DNA of 64,000 bases, from positions 806,001-870,000 of the forward strand of contig NW_026943205.1 of NCBI RefSeq assembly GCF_024139115.2. The letters are read 5' to 3'. Source of the DNA: Armigeres subalbatus (taxonomy: Eukaryota; Arthropoda; Insecta; Diptera; Culicidae). The position numbers and the translations under genes were made by a program. Under the pieces are notes generated by a model, which saw only the letters and a program-made list of their open reading frames with translations, was not told the origin of the DNA and did not search any database. Of the stretch, positions 12,444 to 24,212 are shown in pieces (the stretch's first letter is position 1; every line of letters starts with the position of its first letter).

Positions 12444-12834
12444 TGGAACGTACACACGGTCAAGCAGTTGACCAACATTGACTCCACCTCCGTTTATTCA
12501 AACATTCATCAAGTTTTATCAACACCGACACGAACAATCAATTTATTCGACCAACAATATCCACACACGAAGACCGAAGCACCAACTCGAGCACCAACCA
12601 TCAAAATATATGGGGTTTGTGCAACTTCACTAAAATCAAACATGTTCGGCGAACCTTGACTCCACCCCGACAACTCAAACCAAAATCAAACCGTTTTATT
12701 TTTCCAACGAGCTGCCAACTGTCAAATGGTTGTTCGAACAACTTCACACACGTTCCAACAAAGCAGCAACCGAAGCGTTTTCTTGGGGGTGGAGTCAATG
12801 TTCGTCGAACTGCTTGACTGGTGTGTACGTAGCA
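12444..12834. mobile_element. Harbinger-type MITE, copy 1
   Basis: A 391-bp element with TTA on both sides (12441-12443 and 12835-12837) and terminal inverted repeats of about 45 bp starting TGNNACGTACACAC. The interior is AT/CA-rich and encodes nothing convincing. A second copy is at 26005-26411. The 3-bp TTA duplication and the inverted ends fit the PIF/Harbinger superfamily. Removing it rejoins the BEL frame from SRPL to TFVPLV. Confidence 0.85.
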
Positions 12835-13100
12835 TTACATTTGTTCCGCTAGTCTCCTGGACATGAGGTCCTGACTCCGAACAACTTCTTGCTGATGTTC
12901 GTCCGCTTCAAGTGGGTGATCTGGTAGTGATCGTTGACGAAAGTGTACGAAATGGCTGGCTTCGTGGACGAATTATCAAGACATATCAACCGGTATCGAC
13001 GAACAAGTACGTAAAGTAGACGATCAGACTGAGTCAGGACTACTACAACGATCGAAGTAGCTCTTCTAGATGTGGTGGAGAATGGTAATGCCAACTGATG
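12835..13100 (+). pseudogene. BEL/Pao integrase C-terminus, part 3
   Basis: After the MITE the frame continues with LTPNN-type sequence, a frameshift, then LQVGDLVVIVDESVRNGWLR and a GRIIKTYQPVST segment. This is the C-terminal domain that ends BEL/Pao polyproteins. The sequence stays recognisable to about 13090, close to the expected end of pol. Confidence 0.8.
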
Positions 13101-13908
13101 CATGGGTGTTGACGCACGCAAAAGGCCCTTAGATCTGTGGTCTCAGCATACTACTACATCTACCAACTCATCATAGGTTTGAATACGGAACACGTACCTA
13201 AGAACAAAGTAAGAAGAGAAATTACGCTATTGTGAGAGAAGATAGTCATTTAAAATCACCTAAATCAATATTATATAACTACCTTTGCTTATTTTCTACC
13301 TTAAAATTAGTAAACCAACAGCACCGCTCTCTTAATTTGTTGTTATTAGCTGAGCAAACAGGTAACATTTGTATACGCTAGTGCAATGCCGAACAGCTCA
13401 TTTTCAACTTTAATTTTATATAGGTCGTATAATTTATAAGTCAAAGGTTGAATGTTTCCTATACTATTCTGTGAGAATCAGTTTATTTGGCGTAATTAGA
13501 TATTATCCATAGATAATTGTGAACTAAATGTATTCACCCGAACAGTTACCACAACAAAATCTCATTATTGGCAAAGGTGAAGGGCAACAAACGCTCAAGT
13601 TATTGAGAAAATTTAATTGTTAGTAACAATAATAAGTATGTTGCAATAATAAAATGAAATACATTTTTAGTCGAGTCTCGATACAATCGGACTGCGTAAT
13701 AGTTAACAACTAGCTTATAAAGAAAATTTAACGGAATTCCGCGGAATTTCGAAATTAATTTAGACTTAAACCATACCAAATATTATATATTAACAATATA
13801 GTCCACTCCTGGGTTGTACCGTATCTATCACATTACCATTAAGATAGCCTAATGAGATGGTTAAATGTTCGAGAATTTTTGAAAAGAAGCTCAAAATAAA
13901 GAAAATAG
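13101..13908. other. AT-rich spacer
   Basis: No coding, repeat or RNA feature is recognised. It could hold the eroded 3' untranslated part and LTR of the BEL/Pao element, but no matching 5' LTR is visible. Confidence 0.4.
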
Positions 13909-15465
13909 ATATTATTATTTATTTATTTATTCAGACCAAGGCCGAAGTGGCGTGCGGTATATAAGAGTCTTCTCCATTCGGCTCGGTCCATGGCTACACG
14001 TCGCCAACCACGCAGTCTACGGAGGGTCCGCAAGTCATCTTCCACCTGATCGATCCACCTGCCGCTGCGCACCTCTCTTGTGCCGTCGGATCGTTGTCGA
14101 GAACCATTTCACCGGGTTACTGTCCGACATTCTCTGTGCCCGGCCCATCGCAGTCGTCCGATTTTCGCGGTGTGAACGATGGATGGTTCTCCCAACAGTG
14201 ATGCAATTCGTGGTCATTCGCCTCCACGTAACGTCCGCCATCTGCACCCCATAGATGGTAGCAGCACTTTCCTTGAAACTCCAGTGCGCGTTGGTCCTCC
14301 ACGAGCATCGTCCAGGTCTCGTGTCCGTAGAGGACTACCGGTCTAATAGTGTTTTGTAGATTGTCAGTTTGGTACGGCGGCGAACTCTATTCGATCGGAG
14401 CGTCTTGCGGAGTCCAAAGTACGTATGATTTTGCCACTATGTCTCCGAATTTCTCTGCTGTGTCATTTTCGGCAGTCACCAGTGAGCCCAAGATGCAAAT
14501 TCTTCTACCACCTCGATTTTGTCACCACGATGCAAACTCGCGGTGGGTGGCTCTTACTGTCTCTCTTGAACCTCTCCTATCATGTACTTCGTCTTCGACG
14601 TGTTGATGACCAGTCCGATCCGCTTAGCTTCCTCTTCAGTCTGATGTAGGCTTCCTCCATCTCTCAAAGTTACGTGCCATAATATCTATGTCGTCGGCGA
14701 AACCAAATACTGGACGGAATTATTGAAAATTGTACCACTTGTTAATCCCTGCCTTCGTATTACCCTTCCAAAGCGATGTTGAATAGCAAACACGAAAGAC
14801 CATCATCTTGCCGTAACCCTCTGCGGGTTTCGAAGGGACGAGAATGCCCTGAAACTCGAACTACGCACATCACCCGATCCATCGTCGCTTTGATCAATCG
14901 TGTCAGTTTGTCCGGAACATGTGTTCGCATTAGCTGCCATAGCTGGTCCCGATCGATTGTATCATGCGGCTTTGAGTCGATGAATAGATGATGTGTGGGC
15001 ACGTTGTATTCGCGGCATTTCTGCATACCTGCGAATGGCGAACACCTGGTCCGTGGTGGAGCGTTCGCCCATAAACCCGCCTGGTACTGCCCCACGAACC
15101 CCTTTGCAGTTGGTGCTAGTCGACGGCATAAAATTTGGGAGAGTACCTTGTAGGCGGCGTTCACCAATGTGATTGCGCGGTAGTTGCACAATCCAGCTTA
15201 TCTCCCTTTTGTAGATGGACACGACACCTTCCATCCATCCTGCGGCAAAACTCTCTCCTCCCAAATCTTGGTAATGACCCAGTGCCTCACCACGTGTTAA
15301 ATAGCTCTCTGAGTTGGTCAACCCAGGGGCTTTGTTGTTCTCAGCCGGCCAATCTCCTCCTGGATTTCCTGGAGATCCGGAGCCGGTAGAATTATGTCCT
15401 GCGCGTTCTCCCAGGTCCATCACCATACCGCCATCTTCGTCTGCCACATCGCCATTCAGGTGCTC
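13909..15465 (-). mobile_element. RTE LINE family 1, 5'-truncated copy
   Basis: The 3' end has an AATAAATAAATAAT-type tail on the - strand, then the same 3' sequence as the copies at 9363 and 52890. On the - strand, RT motifs appear at 14760-15191 (MCNYRAITLVNAAYKVLSQI, then GLRQDDGLSCLLFNIALEG) and upstream RT/linker sequence at 15190-15460. The post-RT region with WRRMTTNCITVGRTIH-type sequence lies at about 14035-14250. Small indels disrupt every frame. Confidence 0.88.
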
Positions 15466-17290
15466 TGAAAAAGAAAATAGATGAAGAGGCATAGCCCCCT
15501 AAGCATTGGGGCGTTAAGCACATGCAAAATTGGTACATTGGCTTAGAAACCTCGTAGTTAACAACTGTGGAAGTGCTCAATGAACACTTACCTGCGAGGC
15601 GATAATGTCTCAGTAAAGGATGTAATTCCAATAAGAAGAAGAAGAAGAACCCTCTTCCATAGCCTCCCCTTTGCCATAATGACCCTTCAAACCGCTCAAT
15701 AATATTCTCCTTCAGGATATAAAATGTCTGTAGGTAATTTGGTTGAAATCGGTCAAGAAGTTCAAAGGAAGAAGAAGTAGAAGCGAACTGCATACATACA
15801 AACACTCAAAGACCAGTTTGTTTTGAAGCACCTCAGAATATTTTTTTCATTTTTTACACAGCTTGACCAAATTAAATTTCTAAAAATAAATCAAACTCTT
15901 TGTCCAGATCCCTTTCTCAAAGTGTACGTGATTCAAAAGAAGCCCTTGTTAGGTTTCCATTTGACTCCTGTTCTCACATTCTTCGACTAGCAAAATGTCG
16001 ACACGTGCCGCCGTCTGTTTGGTACGATATGGGAATAGGAAAAAAGAAACGTAACGCACGTACCTGACACAGTTATAGCTTTGAACTTTCGTCGTAGAAA
16101 ATAAAGATCACCATGATTCATGATTGTGGCAGACCGGCAGGCGCCGTTAGTAACAACGCTTTTCGATTTCTCTCTTGTGTAGCCGCAGTTACTCTCACAA
16201 ACCTGCTTCACGCACACAGTTCGTTACCCTCCTTTCCATCGACGTTGCGGAATAGAGAGCACATTTCGGCGTGACTAAATGAGGACCCAAGTGCTTAATT
16301 CACACCTCCACAAACTGCAGAACCTTAAACTTTCTTCAAATAAACTGAGATAAAAACACGTACTTCTAAGTCTTGTAGACCATTTTCACTTGTTACACCA
16401 AGTTCACTTCCTCCCTACGAAGGCCCCCACGTTTATTCTGTCGTCTGATTTTGGAAGACGACGACGAGACAAGACGCGTTAGATTAGTATAAGTGTCCGT
16501 CGTAGCACAAGAAGTGAAACTAAGGAGCACGTGATTTTTGTTATTTCTCCTAACGTGACTCTGCGAGTTTATCAACAACTGGTGCCCTAGTCTGTGTAGC
16601 CCTGCATCCAACACTGCCTGATTATCCCTGTTGCTGGATATGCTTTTCGGTATGTGGTTGTCTACCAGCAACCAGACGCCAACGAGCAACCCCATCGGGA
16701 AAGTTTCGAAATCGAGACTTGCTTTCCTGTGAGAGGAGACAGTTGCACACTACGGTAATCGTTCAGCCTCCTAGTGAGATGGTTCATATCGAATGCAACA
16801 GTCTGCTTATTGGTTTTGGGTAAATTTAGTTCTGATGATCCCATAGTGCTTGAAGCAACATCAGCCAGTCTGTTAGACATCAATCGACCAGGTTGGCTAA
16901 TTGGACCTGTTGTCTGAGGTAAATCTATATCGAACAAACGTATGGTAAGCGAAAGGCATAGTATGCTTTGAGAGATAGTGTTGCATCAATTCAACTCATG
17001 TTTTGAAGTATCAACAATATTTTCCTGAAAAGTATAGAAGAACAGCTTTCTGCCACTATATTTACATCACAGAAATATATTCCTTTCAATTATGAATTAA
17101 CAATTTGGACCTGTCAATAATACCACTATTGGTACACCGACCCTAACAGAATAAAAAAAAACGGCTGCTTGTTTACTCGTGTTTAAAAAAGCTCTGTTCA
17201 ATATTATTGTAATTATTCAATAACTAAATTCATGCACGGTGTCGTTTGAATGTGAGAAAACAAAGAAAGATTGCAATACGCAAATTTTCT
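15466..17290. other. Region upstream of gene 1
   Basis: No gene is supported. Two overlapping - strand frames at 16393-16937 look somewhat coding-like (one begins MFDIDLPQTTGPISQPGRLM), but they match nothing I recognise and overlap out of phase, so they may be remnants of a transposon gene. A short AAGAAGAAGAAG run is at about 15633. The segment nearest 17290 is the presumed promoter region of gene 1. Confidence 0.35.
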
Positions 17291-17293
17291 TCA

Positions 17294-17300
17294 TATAAAA
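17294..17300 (+). promoter_or_regulatory. Candidate TATA box of gene 1
   Basis: TATAAAA lies 118 bp upstream of the gene 1 start codon, which leaves room for a 5' leader of about 90 bases. No strong initiator was identified. A second AT-rich motif (ATATAAA) at about 17380 is too close to the start to serve. This is an inference from motif and position only. Confidence 0.4.
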
Positions 17301-17349
17301 GTGCCCAGAGTTTGGGTCCATTGATCTAGTTCGGTGTGAAAATTCGACC

Positions 17350-17370
17350 ATGGTAGAGCAGCTCTGGTAG
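17350..17370 (+). other. Short upstream ORF in the gene 1 leader
   Basis: An ATG in good context (GACCATGG) opens a six-codon frame closed by TAG, 47 bases before the main ATG. If the leader starts near 17325, this uORF would be in the mRNA and could dampen translation. Confidence 0.35.
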
Positions 17371-17417
17371 TGCGCGCAATATAAACAGTTGAAGAACAGC
17401 TCGTAGAACACGGAGAC

Positions 17418-18642
17418 ATGGCGAAGAATCAGTGGCCGTATGTCCACGTGCTGACGGTTGTGCTAGTGGTGGCTTCAGTCTCGCTGACGCGGGCAAGTGA
17501 TGCCACAGACTTTCGGGTGTTTGATTTCGGTGATGAAGACACAGAGTTCTTTAGCAGTTCGGCATATGAAAAGGCATTCAATGATCATAGTTCGTACTTC
17601 CCGACGGATTTGAATCTCGGTGCATTGGACCTCATTTCGGCTACGCCAAACTTTGCGAAGTTCCCGTCTCACATTGACCCTAGTGATGTTGAAGTGGCGC
17701 GTGCTAAGCGTAAAACAGTAACATCTAGTGAAGAACAGACAAGTGAAGAAGAGGATGGTGATGAGAAGAGCGATTCTAGTGAAGGAGCTGATGGCTATGT
17801 AGATCGTTACGAACGTTTCGTCAGTCATAACTTCAAAGATCGTGACGAACCGAAACAGAAAGATGAAGTTAAAGGCGATGGAGCGAACTACTCGTATCGC
17901 TTTGACTACTCTCCATCGGATGATTATGAAAGAATCAAGCAGGAGTCTGAATCACAGAGCCGTCAGCTGGCTAAGGACCCAAAAAATTGTAAGTCCTTTA
18001 AACAGGATGGCATGTTATGTCACGTGTGCCGTGATCCCGCTACGGATACGACGTCCGAATCTTGTGCTTACGCTACTGTTCCACATCACAAGAAGTTTGC
18101 CTTCGTAAAGCAGAAGAACTATAATAGCAAAGATCATGAGAAGGATGACGATGAAGAGGGAGAACACGACGAAGGAGCTCGAGAAGATGATACTGAGGAT
18201 GAAGATGATGACGGAGATCAAATCGAGAAAACGACGAAACCATCTACACCGGCCAAACAACAAACTCAAACAGGAAAGATATCAAATTTACCACAGAAAC
18301 GTAAAGTAATTCCGACAAAGAAGTCTGTGGTGCATCATAAACCGGGTCAAGATGCCATCAATGGAGGTGGATACCGGTACCAACCGGTTGACATGCGTTC
18401 AAACAAACAGAGGTCACAGTCGGATGCCACTGCAGCTATCCACCCTGCGTATTACGATTTCTATACACAATTCTTCCCAGCAATGCATGGTGAAGGATCC
18501 GGCCGTAGTCAGAAGATGCAGCGGCAGCAGGAGGTACCTGCAAACAACGAGGACGTGTACGTGCTAAACTATCAAAACCAGGATCAGGTGGCAAAGGTGC
18601 TGGCCGACTTTGAGTCACGTGATTGGTCTAACTGCAAAAAAG
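17418..18642 (+). CDS. Secreted acidic cysteine-module protein, exon 1
   Basis: Exon 1 encodes residues 1-408 of a predicted 557-residue protein. The first ~26 residues form a signal peptide (basic start, then VLTVVLVVASVSL, cleavage probably after TRA). A possible furin site, RAKR, is at residues 95-98. Ser/Glu/Asp-rich segments lie at about 101-127 and 235-275. A four-cysteine module is at residues 190-218 (C191, C201, C204, C216). A second module begins at C406 and is split by the intron. The donor is AAAAAG|GTAAGG at 18642/18643; without splicing the frame closes at 18668. The start is the first good ATG after the signal-less leader. The protein is probably extracellular or secretory; its function is unknown to me. 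Base composition and codon use fit a host gene, and no transposon homology is visible. Confidence 0.85.
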
Positions 18643-19904
18643 GTAAGGGACAAGTAGGGTGCATGTAAGGAATAATCTTGTTGAAAAACACTTTCTCTCG
18701 CCCAAATATAGAATTGTTGTGTAAATCACTGAACAAATTGTTCAATAATGTCATCAACAGTATAGGCATTGGAGTAAAAAAAAAAAGGAACTATTTCAAT
18801 TACCATTTATGAATTTCTGTTCATTCAGGTATGACATTTCATCGGAAGATTTTGTACGCATTGTCTCAATTTCTATGACCATTTGTGTAGCAAGGTGTTG
18901 AACTTGTCGTAGCAAAATGTAAATGTAAATTAAGTTCTCCCTCCACATTAATTCAGAGTTTTTTTTTCGAAAATTCCAAAGAAAATATTTTTGAAATCTC
19001 TGGAGCTCATGTGCCTGTCACGGCTTCCACACCACTAAACAAGCCGTCCACAACCAGAGCGTTAGGCAAGAAGATGCACGCTTCGATAGGTGCTGTTTCA
19101 TAGATGGTCTTAATGCCTCCCTTTCACATTCAGTCGCTTCATACTGGTTCGCGCACTAGCGAAAGGCTTTCAATCTGTTGATTTTCAAGAACACTAACTT
19201 TCGATTATCTCTCATACTTTGAGTAGGACTGACTGATGAAGCGAATAAACAAATCAATCGTCATAATCACGGTCCTAAAATCTGTTTCAATTTGTTTTTT
19301 CATGAAACTTGGCCTCGGAGAGGACTTGCAAGTAAGGACTGTTCAGTTTATAAAGAGGACACCTTGTATTGTCGATGTTTTTTAACTATATTTTAGAAGT
19401 CGGTTTTTTGTTTGATGATTATATAATATGACCGTCTAGAAATGAAATCCAAAGATCAGGGAAACAATTCTAATTCAGAAATTTGAGATATTTATTACAA
19501 TCTCAATTTAATGGATTTAAAACAGTTCCAATCGCTTATATTCCGTTTTCGTACTGTCGCAGGTTCTACTGTTTCTGAATGTCGATAAATCATTGAGAGT
19601 GTGTTTCTTTCCGATCTTCTTGACGATTTCGTTAACACGCCGCTTTAATTTTTATTACAAACGTTGAATATTGCTTATAAAAAAATCTGTTGTCAAAATT
19701 ATGTTTACCCGTAATTCGAGATGCTTTGACAATAGGCGTCATTTTGTTGGATTTAAACTATTTTATCTCTTTCCAGAATTTGTTGTATTGAAATCTAACA
19801 GATTTGTATTATTTTGATACAATATCTGTATAAAAGGTTGTAGAATTCTATATGCCACGATTTCATACAACGATTGTCAGATTTGTTTTTGGGTGTAGGT
19901 GTGT
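18643..19904. other. First part of the gene 1 intron
   Basis: This begins the 10,866-bp intron (18643-29508). The first 1.26 kb is AT-rich and holds no recognised element or ORF. The rest of the intron is almost entirely transposon-derived. Confidence 0.6.
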
Positions 19905-20105
19905 GTCGGCAAAGGATGAACCACGAGCTCGCCCCACTATACGGCGAACTCAGTATTCGGAAGGAGTCAAAAGCTGGAAAGTTACTACGGGCAGGGCATG
20001 TTGCAAGAATGCCGGACAGCAACCTTACGACGATGGCGTTCGTTTCCTATCCGACAGGTACTAGAAATGATGGAGCACAACGAGCTAGGTGGGTATAGTG
20101 GCTAT
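19905..20105 (+). mobile_element. RTE LINE C-terminal fragment
   Basis: The + strand frame reads RMNHELAPLYGELSIRKESK, then LLRAGHVARMPDSN and GAQRARWV, the tail of RTE polyproteins. Only about 200 bp is recognisable. It is in the opposite orientation to most other RTE pieces in this window. Confidence 0.75.
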
Positions 20106-20393
20106 AACGCTAACGAAATCGAGTGAACTCCATCAATGTTTTCGAGGTTTTACCAGGTTTTGGCTTTTGGGACAGCGACAGCAACTATTTTCTTCGTTTT
20201 CAGAGCAGCTGGAATTTAGGCAGTTTGATTTTACTAACAGGGTTACCGTCACTATCCACTTCTGCAAAAGCAGTGCCACTGACAGTTTTCGATCCATATG
20301 TCAAGCCTAGATATCCGTAGCTAGATGGGTGTCAGGCCATTCGGCCGAAAATCATTAGGTCAAATGACCATTAGGCCAAATGAGAAGTGAGAA

Positions 20394-20797
20394 GTCAGTT
20401 CTTTCGTTTTCCCCTCCATTCTTCTTTCTTCCTCCTTCGTTTATTTCACTTTCTTCATCCCTCTTCCTTCTATTTTCTTGCTTTTCTCCTTATTTCTTTC
20501 TTCTCTCTTCTTTTTTCTTCCTTCTTTCTTACTTCTTCCTTTCTTCTTTCTTCCTTCTTATCCCTTCTTTCTTCCTTCTTTGTTTCTTCTTCATGTTTCT
20601 TTCTTCCTTCTTTCTTCTTTCTTTCTTCCTTTTTTCCTTCTTTCTTCTTTCTTTCTACTTTCTTTTTTCCTTCTTTCATCCTTCTTTCGTTATTCTTTCT
20701 TCCTTCTTTTTTCTTTCTTTCTCCCTTCGTTCTTTCTTCTTTCTTTCTTCCTTTTTTCTTCCTTCTTCCTTTTTTCTTCCTTCTTTCTGCCTTTCTG
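20394..20797 (+). repeat. Polypyrimidine tract (TTCC/TTCTTTC)n
   Basis: About 400 bp of almost pure C/T built from irregular TTCTTTC and TTCCTTC units. It produces long artefactual open frames rich in Phe, Ser and Leu on the + strand and Lys/Glu-rich on the - strand. It lies on the sense strand of gene 1, inside its intron, directly beside the 3' end of the CR1/L2-like element. Confidence 0.95.
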
Positions 20798-20910
20798 AAT
20801 TATATTTCTGAATTATTGCTATTTATTTATTTTTTTATTTATTATTATACATCAACAGGCTTGTTGCTGCCCCAATGATGTTATGGATGAAATACAATAT
20901 AATACAATAT

Positions 20911-23701
20911 TCATAATAAAAACATACAGATAGTCAAGTCATGGCAACACACATTAATATAGCTAATAAGCTTGGTCATTAAAAAACAATAAAATTTACG
21001 CCGGAGAACCTCTCGGGACAAATGGAAATCAAACACTTGGGAAACTTGATTGAACATCCGCTGCAAACCGCCTAAAGCTCCTTCCTGACCGTAATTTGTT
21101 CGATGGTGTCTTGGCCTCAACATTACATAGTTACGAAGAGCTCTCGGACGGGCGTTCAGGTTGATAAGCTCAAGAAGAACCTTTGACTCAACCCTGCCTT
21201 GTACGACGTCAGCAATGGTAAATGCTCTGGTGACGTTCCTTCTAACTTGCAAAGTGTCAAGGTTGATCAGGCGACAGCGGCTCTCATAGCTTGGTAACTG
21301 GAAAGGGTCACTCCACGGCAGCCTTCGAAGTGCGTACCGAAGAAAACGACGCTGAACGGATTCCAATCGTTCCACACCATTGTTGTAGTATGGGCTCCAA
21401 ACGGCTGAACAATACTCTAGAGTGGGGCGCACTAAAGAGCAATATAGCGATTTCAAGCAATATATGTCAGAGAAAGTTTTAGCGATTCGAAACACAACTG
21501 CAAGAGCTCTTGAAGCCTTATCGACGACGTATGCGATGTGCTGCTTGTAAGTCAGTTGTGAATCCAGGATTACCCCGAGAACCTTCACGTGATTCACGCG
21601 CTCGATTGTCGTTCCGCTCGTTTCCGATCGGCTCTTTCTTTCGAGAAAAAGTAATAACGGAGCACTTTGTCGGGTTGATCACCATTCGATTCAATGAACA
21701 CCAATTTGCGACGGCGTCGAGTTGGCGTTGCAGGTCTACGCAATCTGCATATGAGCGGATCTTCAGATAAATTTTGAGGTCGTCTGCATAGGACAACCGT
21801 GGGCCTTCGATAACAGAATTCACATCGTTGAGCAGAGCAGAAAGATCAATGGTCCCAGGTGACTGCCCTGCGGAATGCCAGAGGTGGCACTAAACATAGG
21901 TGAATAACAGTCTTCTAAAGTAACCGTTAGTTTCCGATCCGTAAGATAGGAACGGAACCAGCTAAGAAGATTGCCGTTGATTCCAATTCTCTCGAGCTTA
22001 GCGATTGCAATCTCATGGTTCACCTTATCGAAAGCGGCAGATAGATCCGTGTAAATAACATCCGTTTGAGCTCGTTCTAGTAAGCTGTCGGTAACATACG
22101 AAGTTAGACACAGTAGATTTGTCGTGGTGGATCGACCGACAATGAACCCATGTTGATCATCGCTCAGGTACTGCTTACAATGGAATATAGCATTGGATCC
22201 ATGACAACCAACTCAAATAATTTTGAAACAGCGCTCAACAGCGTAGTTATTGACGTCACGCTTGCTGCCTTTTTTGTAGACTGGAAACATTTGCGCCTTT
22301 TTCCAACATGACGGGAACAAACCGGTTGACAGAGAAAGCTGGAAAATGCATCGAAGTGGAGAAAGCAGGGAAACTTCCACGCTGCTTAGCGTCTTATTTG
22401 TGACCGGAACATTATCTGCGGCAAGTGAGAAGTGATCGGCAGGGAACTCTTCATTTGAGAAAACGCTGGCAAACTTAGCAGAGAATAGGCTACAGATATC
22501 TTGTTGCGTCGAAGCCGATACGTCGTCCAATACCACAGATGAAGGCAATCCTTTCTCCTTTCGTTGCTTATTAACGTAATTCCAAAAGGATTTTGGATGT
22601 GATCGGAGCCTAGATTGAATTCCCTGCTCGTATCGGTGATAAGAGGTCTTACTCAAGCGTTTGTATTCGTAGTTCAGCCTGACATAGTGTTGTTTCAGCG
22701 GGAGTGTACGATATTTGGTAAATCTTTTGAGTGCGGCCTTCTTCATTCTTTTTAGCAAACGTAATTCATTTGTCATCCAAGGAACGCGGGAGCCATCGCG
22801 AACAATCTTCTTCGGGACATGCCGATCTATAACATAAGCCAAGACGTGCGAGAAAGTTTGTGCAGCGAATTGACGTCGTCTGAATCCAGAATATGCTCCC
22901 AATCCAAATTAGACAACACAGCTTCTATACTACGGTGGTCTGCCTTCCGAAAATCGTACGAAACTGCCGATGAAGTGATGGAGAATTCAAGAGAACCATA
23001 ATTCTTGACTGCGATAACTAATGCGGGATGATGTGGAACGAGCTTTACTAATGGTGCGGGTGCAGTTGAAATGAAAGGAGCAGTGTCGAAGCCGTTAACA
23101 AAGCAAAGATCCAAAATGCGATTGTTGTCATTAGTCACGTTGTTGATCTGGAACATATCTGCAGAACTATAGCTGTCAATAAACGTGACGGCTCCAGGAT
23201 GAAAAGTGGAGAGTGCATGATCTGGATAGAGGAAACCACTATGAATCGGAATCCAAGCGACGCCCGAAAGGTTGAATACCCCAATACCACAATTTCGTCA
23301 CAAGGGGCCGCGTTGCTCGACACAGTACTAACTGACCGGCAATGTGCATCGATGAGATAAAGATCTCGAGTACGGTCTGGAGGAATGTAGGCAGCACAGA
23401 GTAACAGGTGACGGTTTTTGAGTGCGATGGATACCCAAACCTGCTCGACGGAATTCCAAGCGTCATCCACAATGGCTTTCGCCTTTAGTCTCGTCCTAAC
23501 AGCGACAAGCACTCCTCCTCCTATAGCTTTCGCGCTGTTGTTTGAGTTGCGATCACATCGGAATACCTCGTACCCGTCCCCGAAAACGTAACCAGAAAGC
23601 GTTCTATAATCTAGCCATGTCTCAACAAGCACGATGATGTCGTAGCATTGGTCCAGAGCGGCTAAATGATAGTCTTCAATACGACTATTCATCCCTCCCA
23701 C
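20911..23701 (-). pseudogene. CR1/L2-like ORF2 (endonuclease-reverse transcriptase), broken
   Basis: Reading from 23701 downward: endonuclease start, an ETWL block, a GGGVLVAVRT block, and at 22827-23156 the end of the endonuclease in another frame. The linker and RT N-terminus lie at 22213-22902 (VPWMTNELRLLKRMKKAALK). The RT core follows at 21820-22023 (TSGIPQGSHLGPLIF). The catalytic YADD lies at about 21782-21793, and the post-RT domain at 20911-21597 (VLGVILDSQLTYKQHIAYVV). At least four frame changes separate these blocks, and part of the RT after FRSYLTDRKL is displaced. Normally this protein nicks DNA and reverse-transcribes the element RNA at the nick. Confidence 0.85.
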
Positions 23702-23797
23702 ATTTTGGTAGTATATGTTGAGATCGGAATTCGGGTACCCGGATGATGGAGCACTGGAAATCGAAACACTATCAGGTAGGGTAACGATTGCACGCTC

Positions 23798-24212
23798 GTT
23801 GTACTTGCCTGACGATGGAGTTCGGAAGACCTCATTCCCAACTCAGACGCAGGACCGGGACGGATGTTGGACGCTGGCAGGAAGGGCTCGACTGCGCTGA
23901 GAGGGATAGAGGCTTCCTCAGAGCTAGCGGCAAGATTGCGTCCCGATGTCCGACTTGAAATTTCCAAGTGATGTTGGCTGAACGAGTGACTGAGAGCGAG
24001 AAACGGATCAGAGAGTGGATTGTTCCGTGGTGCTGTGTACTTGCCTGACGATGGAGTTCGGAAGACCTCATCTCCCAAAACAGACGCAGGACTGGGACGG
24101 CTGTTGGTCGCTGTCAGGAAGGGCTCTACTGCGCTGAGAGGGATAGAAGCTTCCTCAGAGCTAGCGGCAAGATTGCGTCCCGATGTTCGACTTGTAAGTT
24201 TCAAGTGAGGCT
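23798..24212 (-). repeat. Internal direct duplication in the CR1/L2-like element
   Basis: Two copies of a ~175-bp unit, at about 23798-23970 and 24036-24212, are offset by 238 bp. On the - strand both encode a SRTSGRNLAASSEEASIPLS segment. Copies differ at scattered positions, so the duplication is not recent. Confidence 0.85.

Noticed and set aside
16393..16937. Two overlapping - strand frames upstream of gene 1
   Set aside because: No motif, no start context and no consistent single frame; not enough to call a gene.
20380..20878. Long Phe/Ser/Leu-rich open frames on the + strand
   Set aside because: They are translations of the polypyrimidine tract; several frames are open at once, as expected for a C/T-only sequence.
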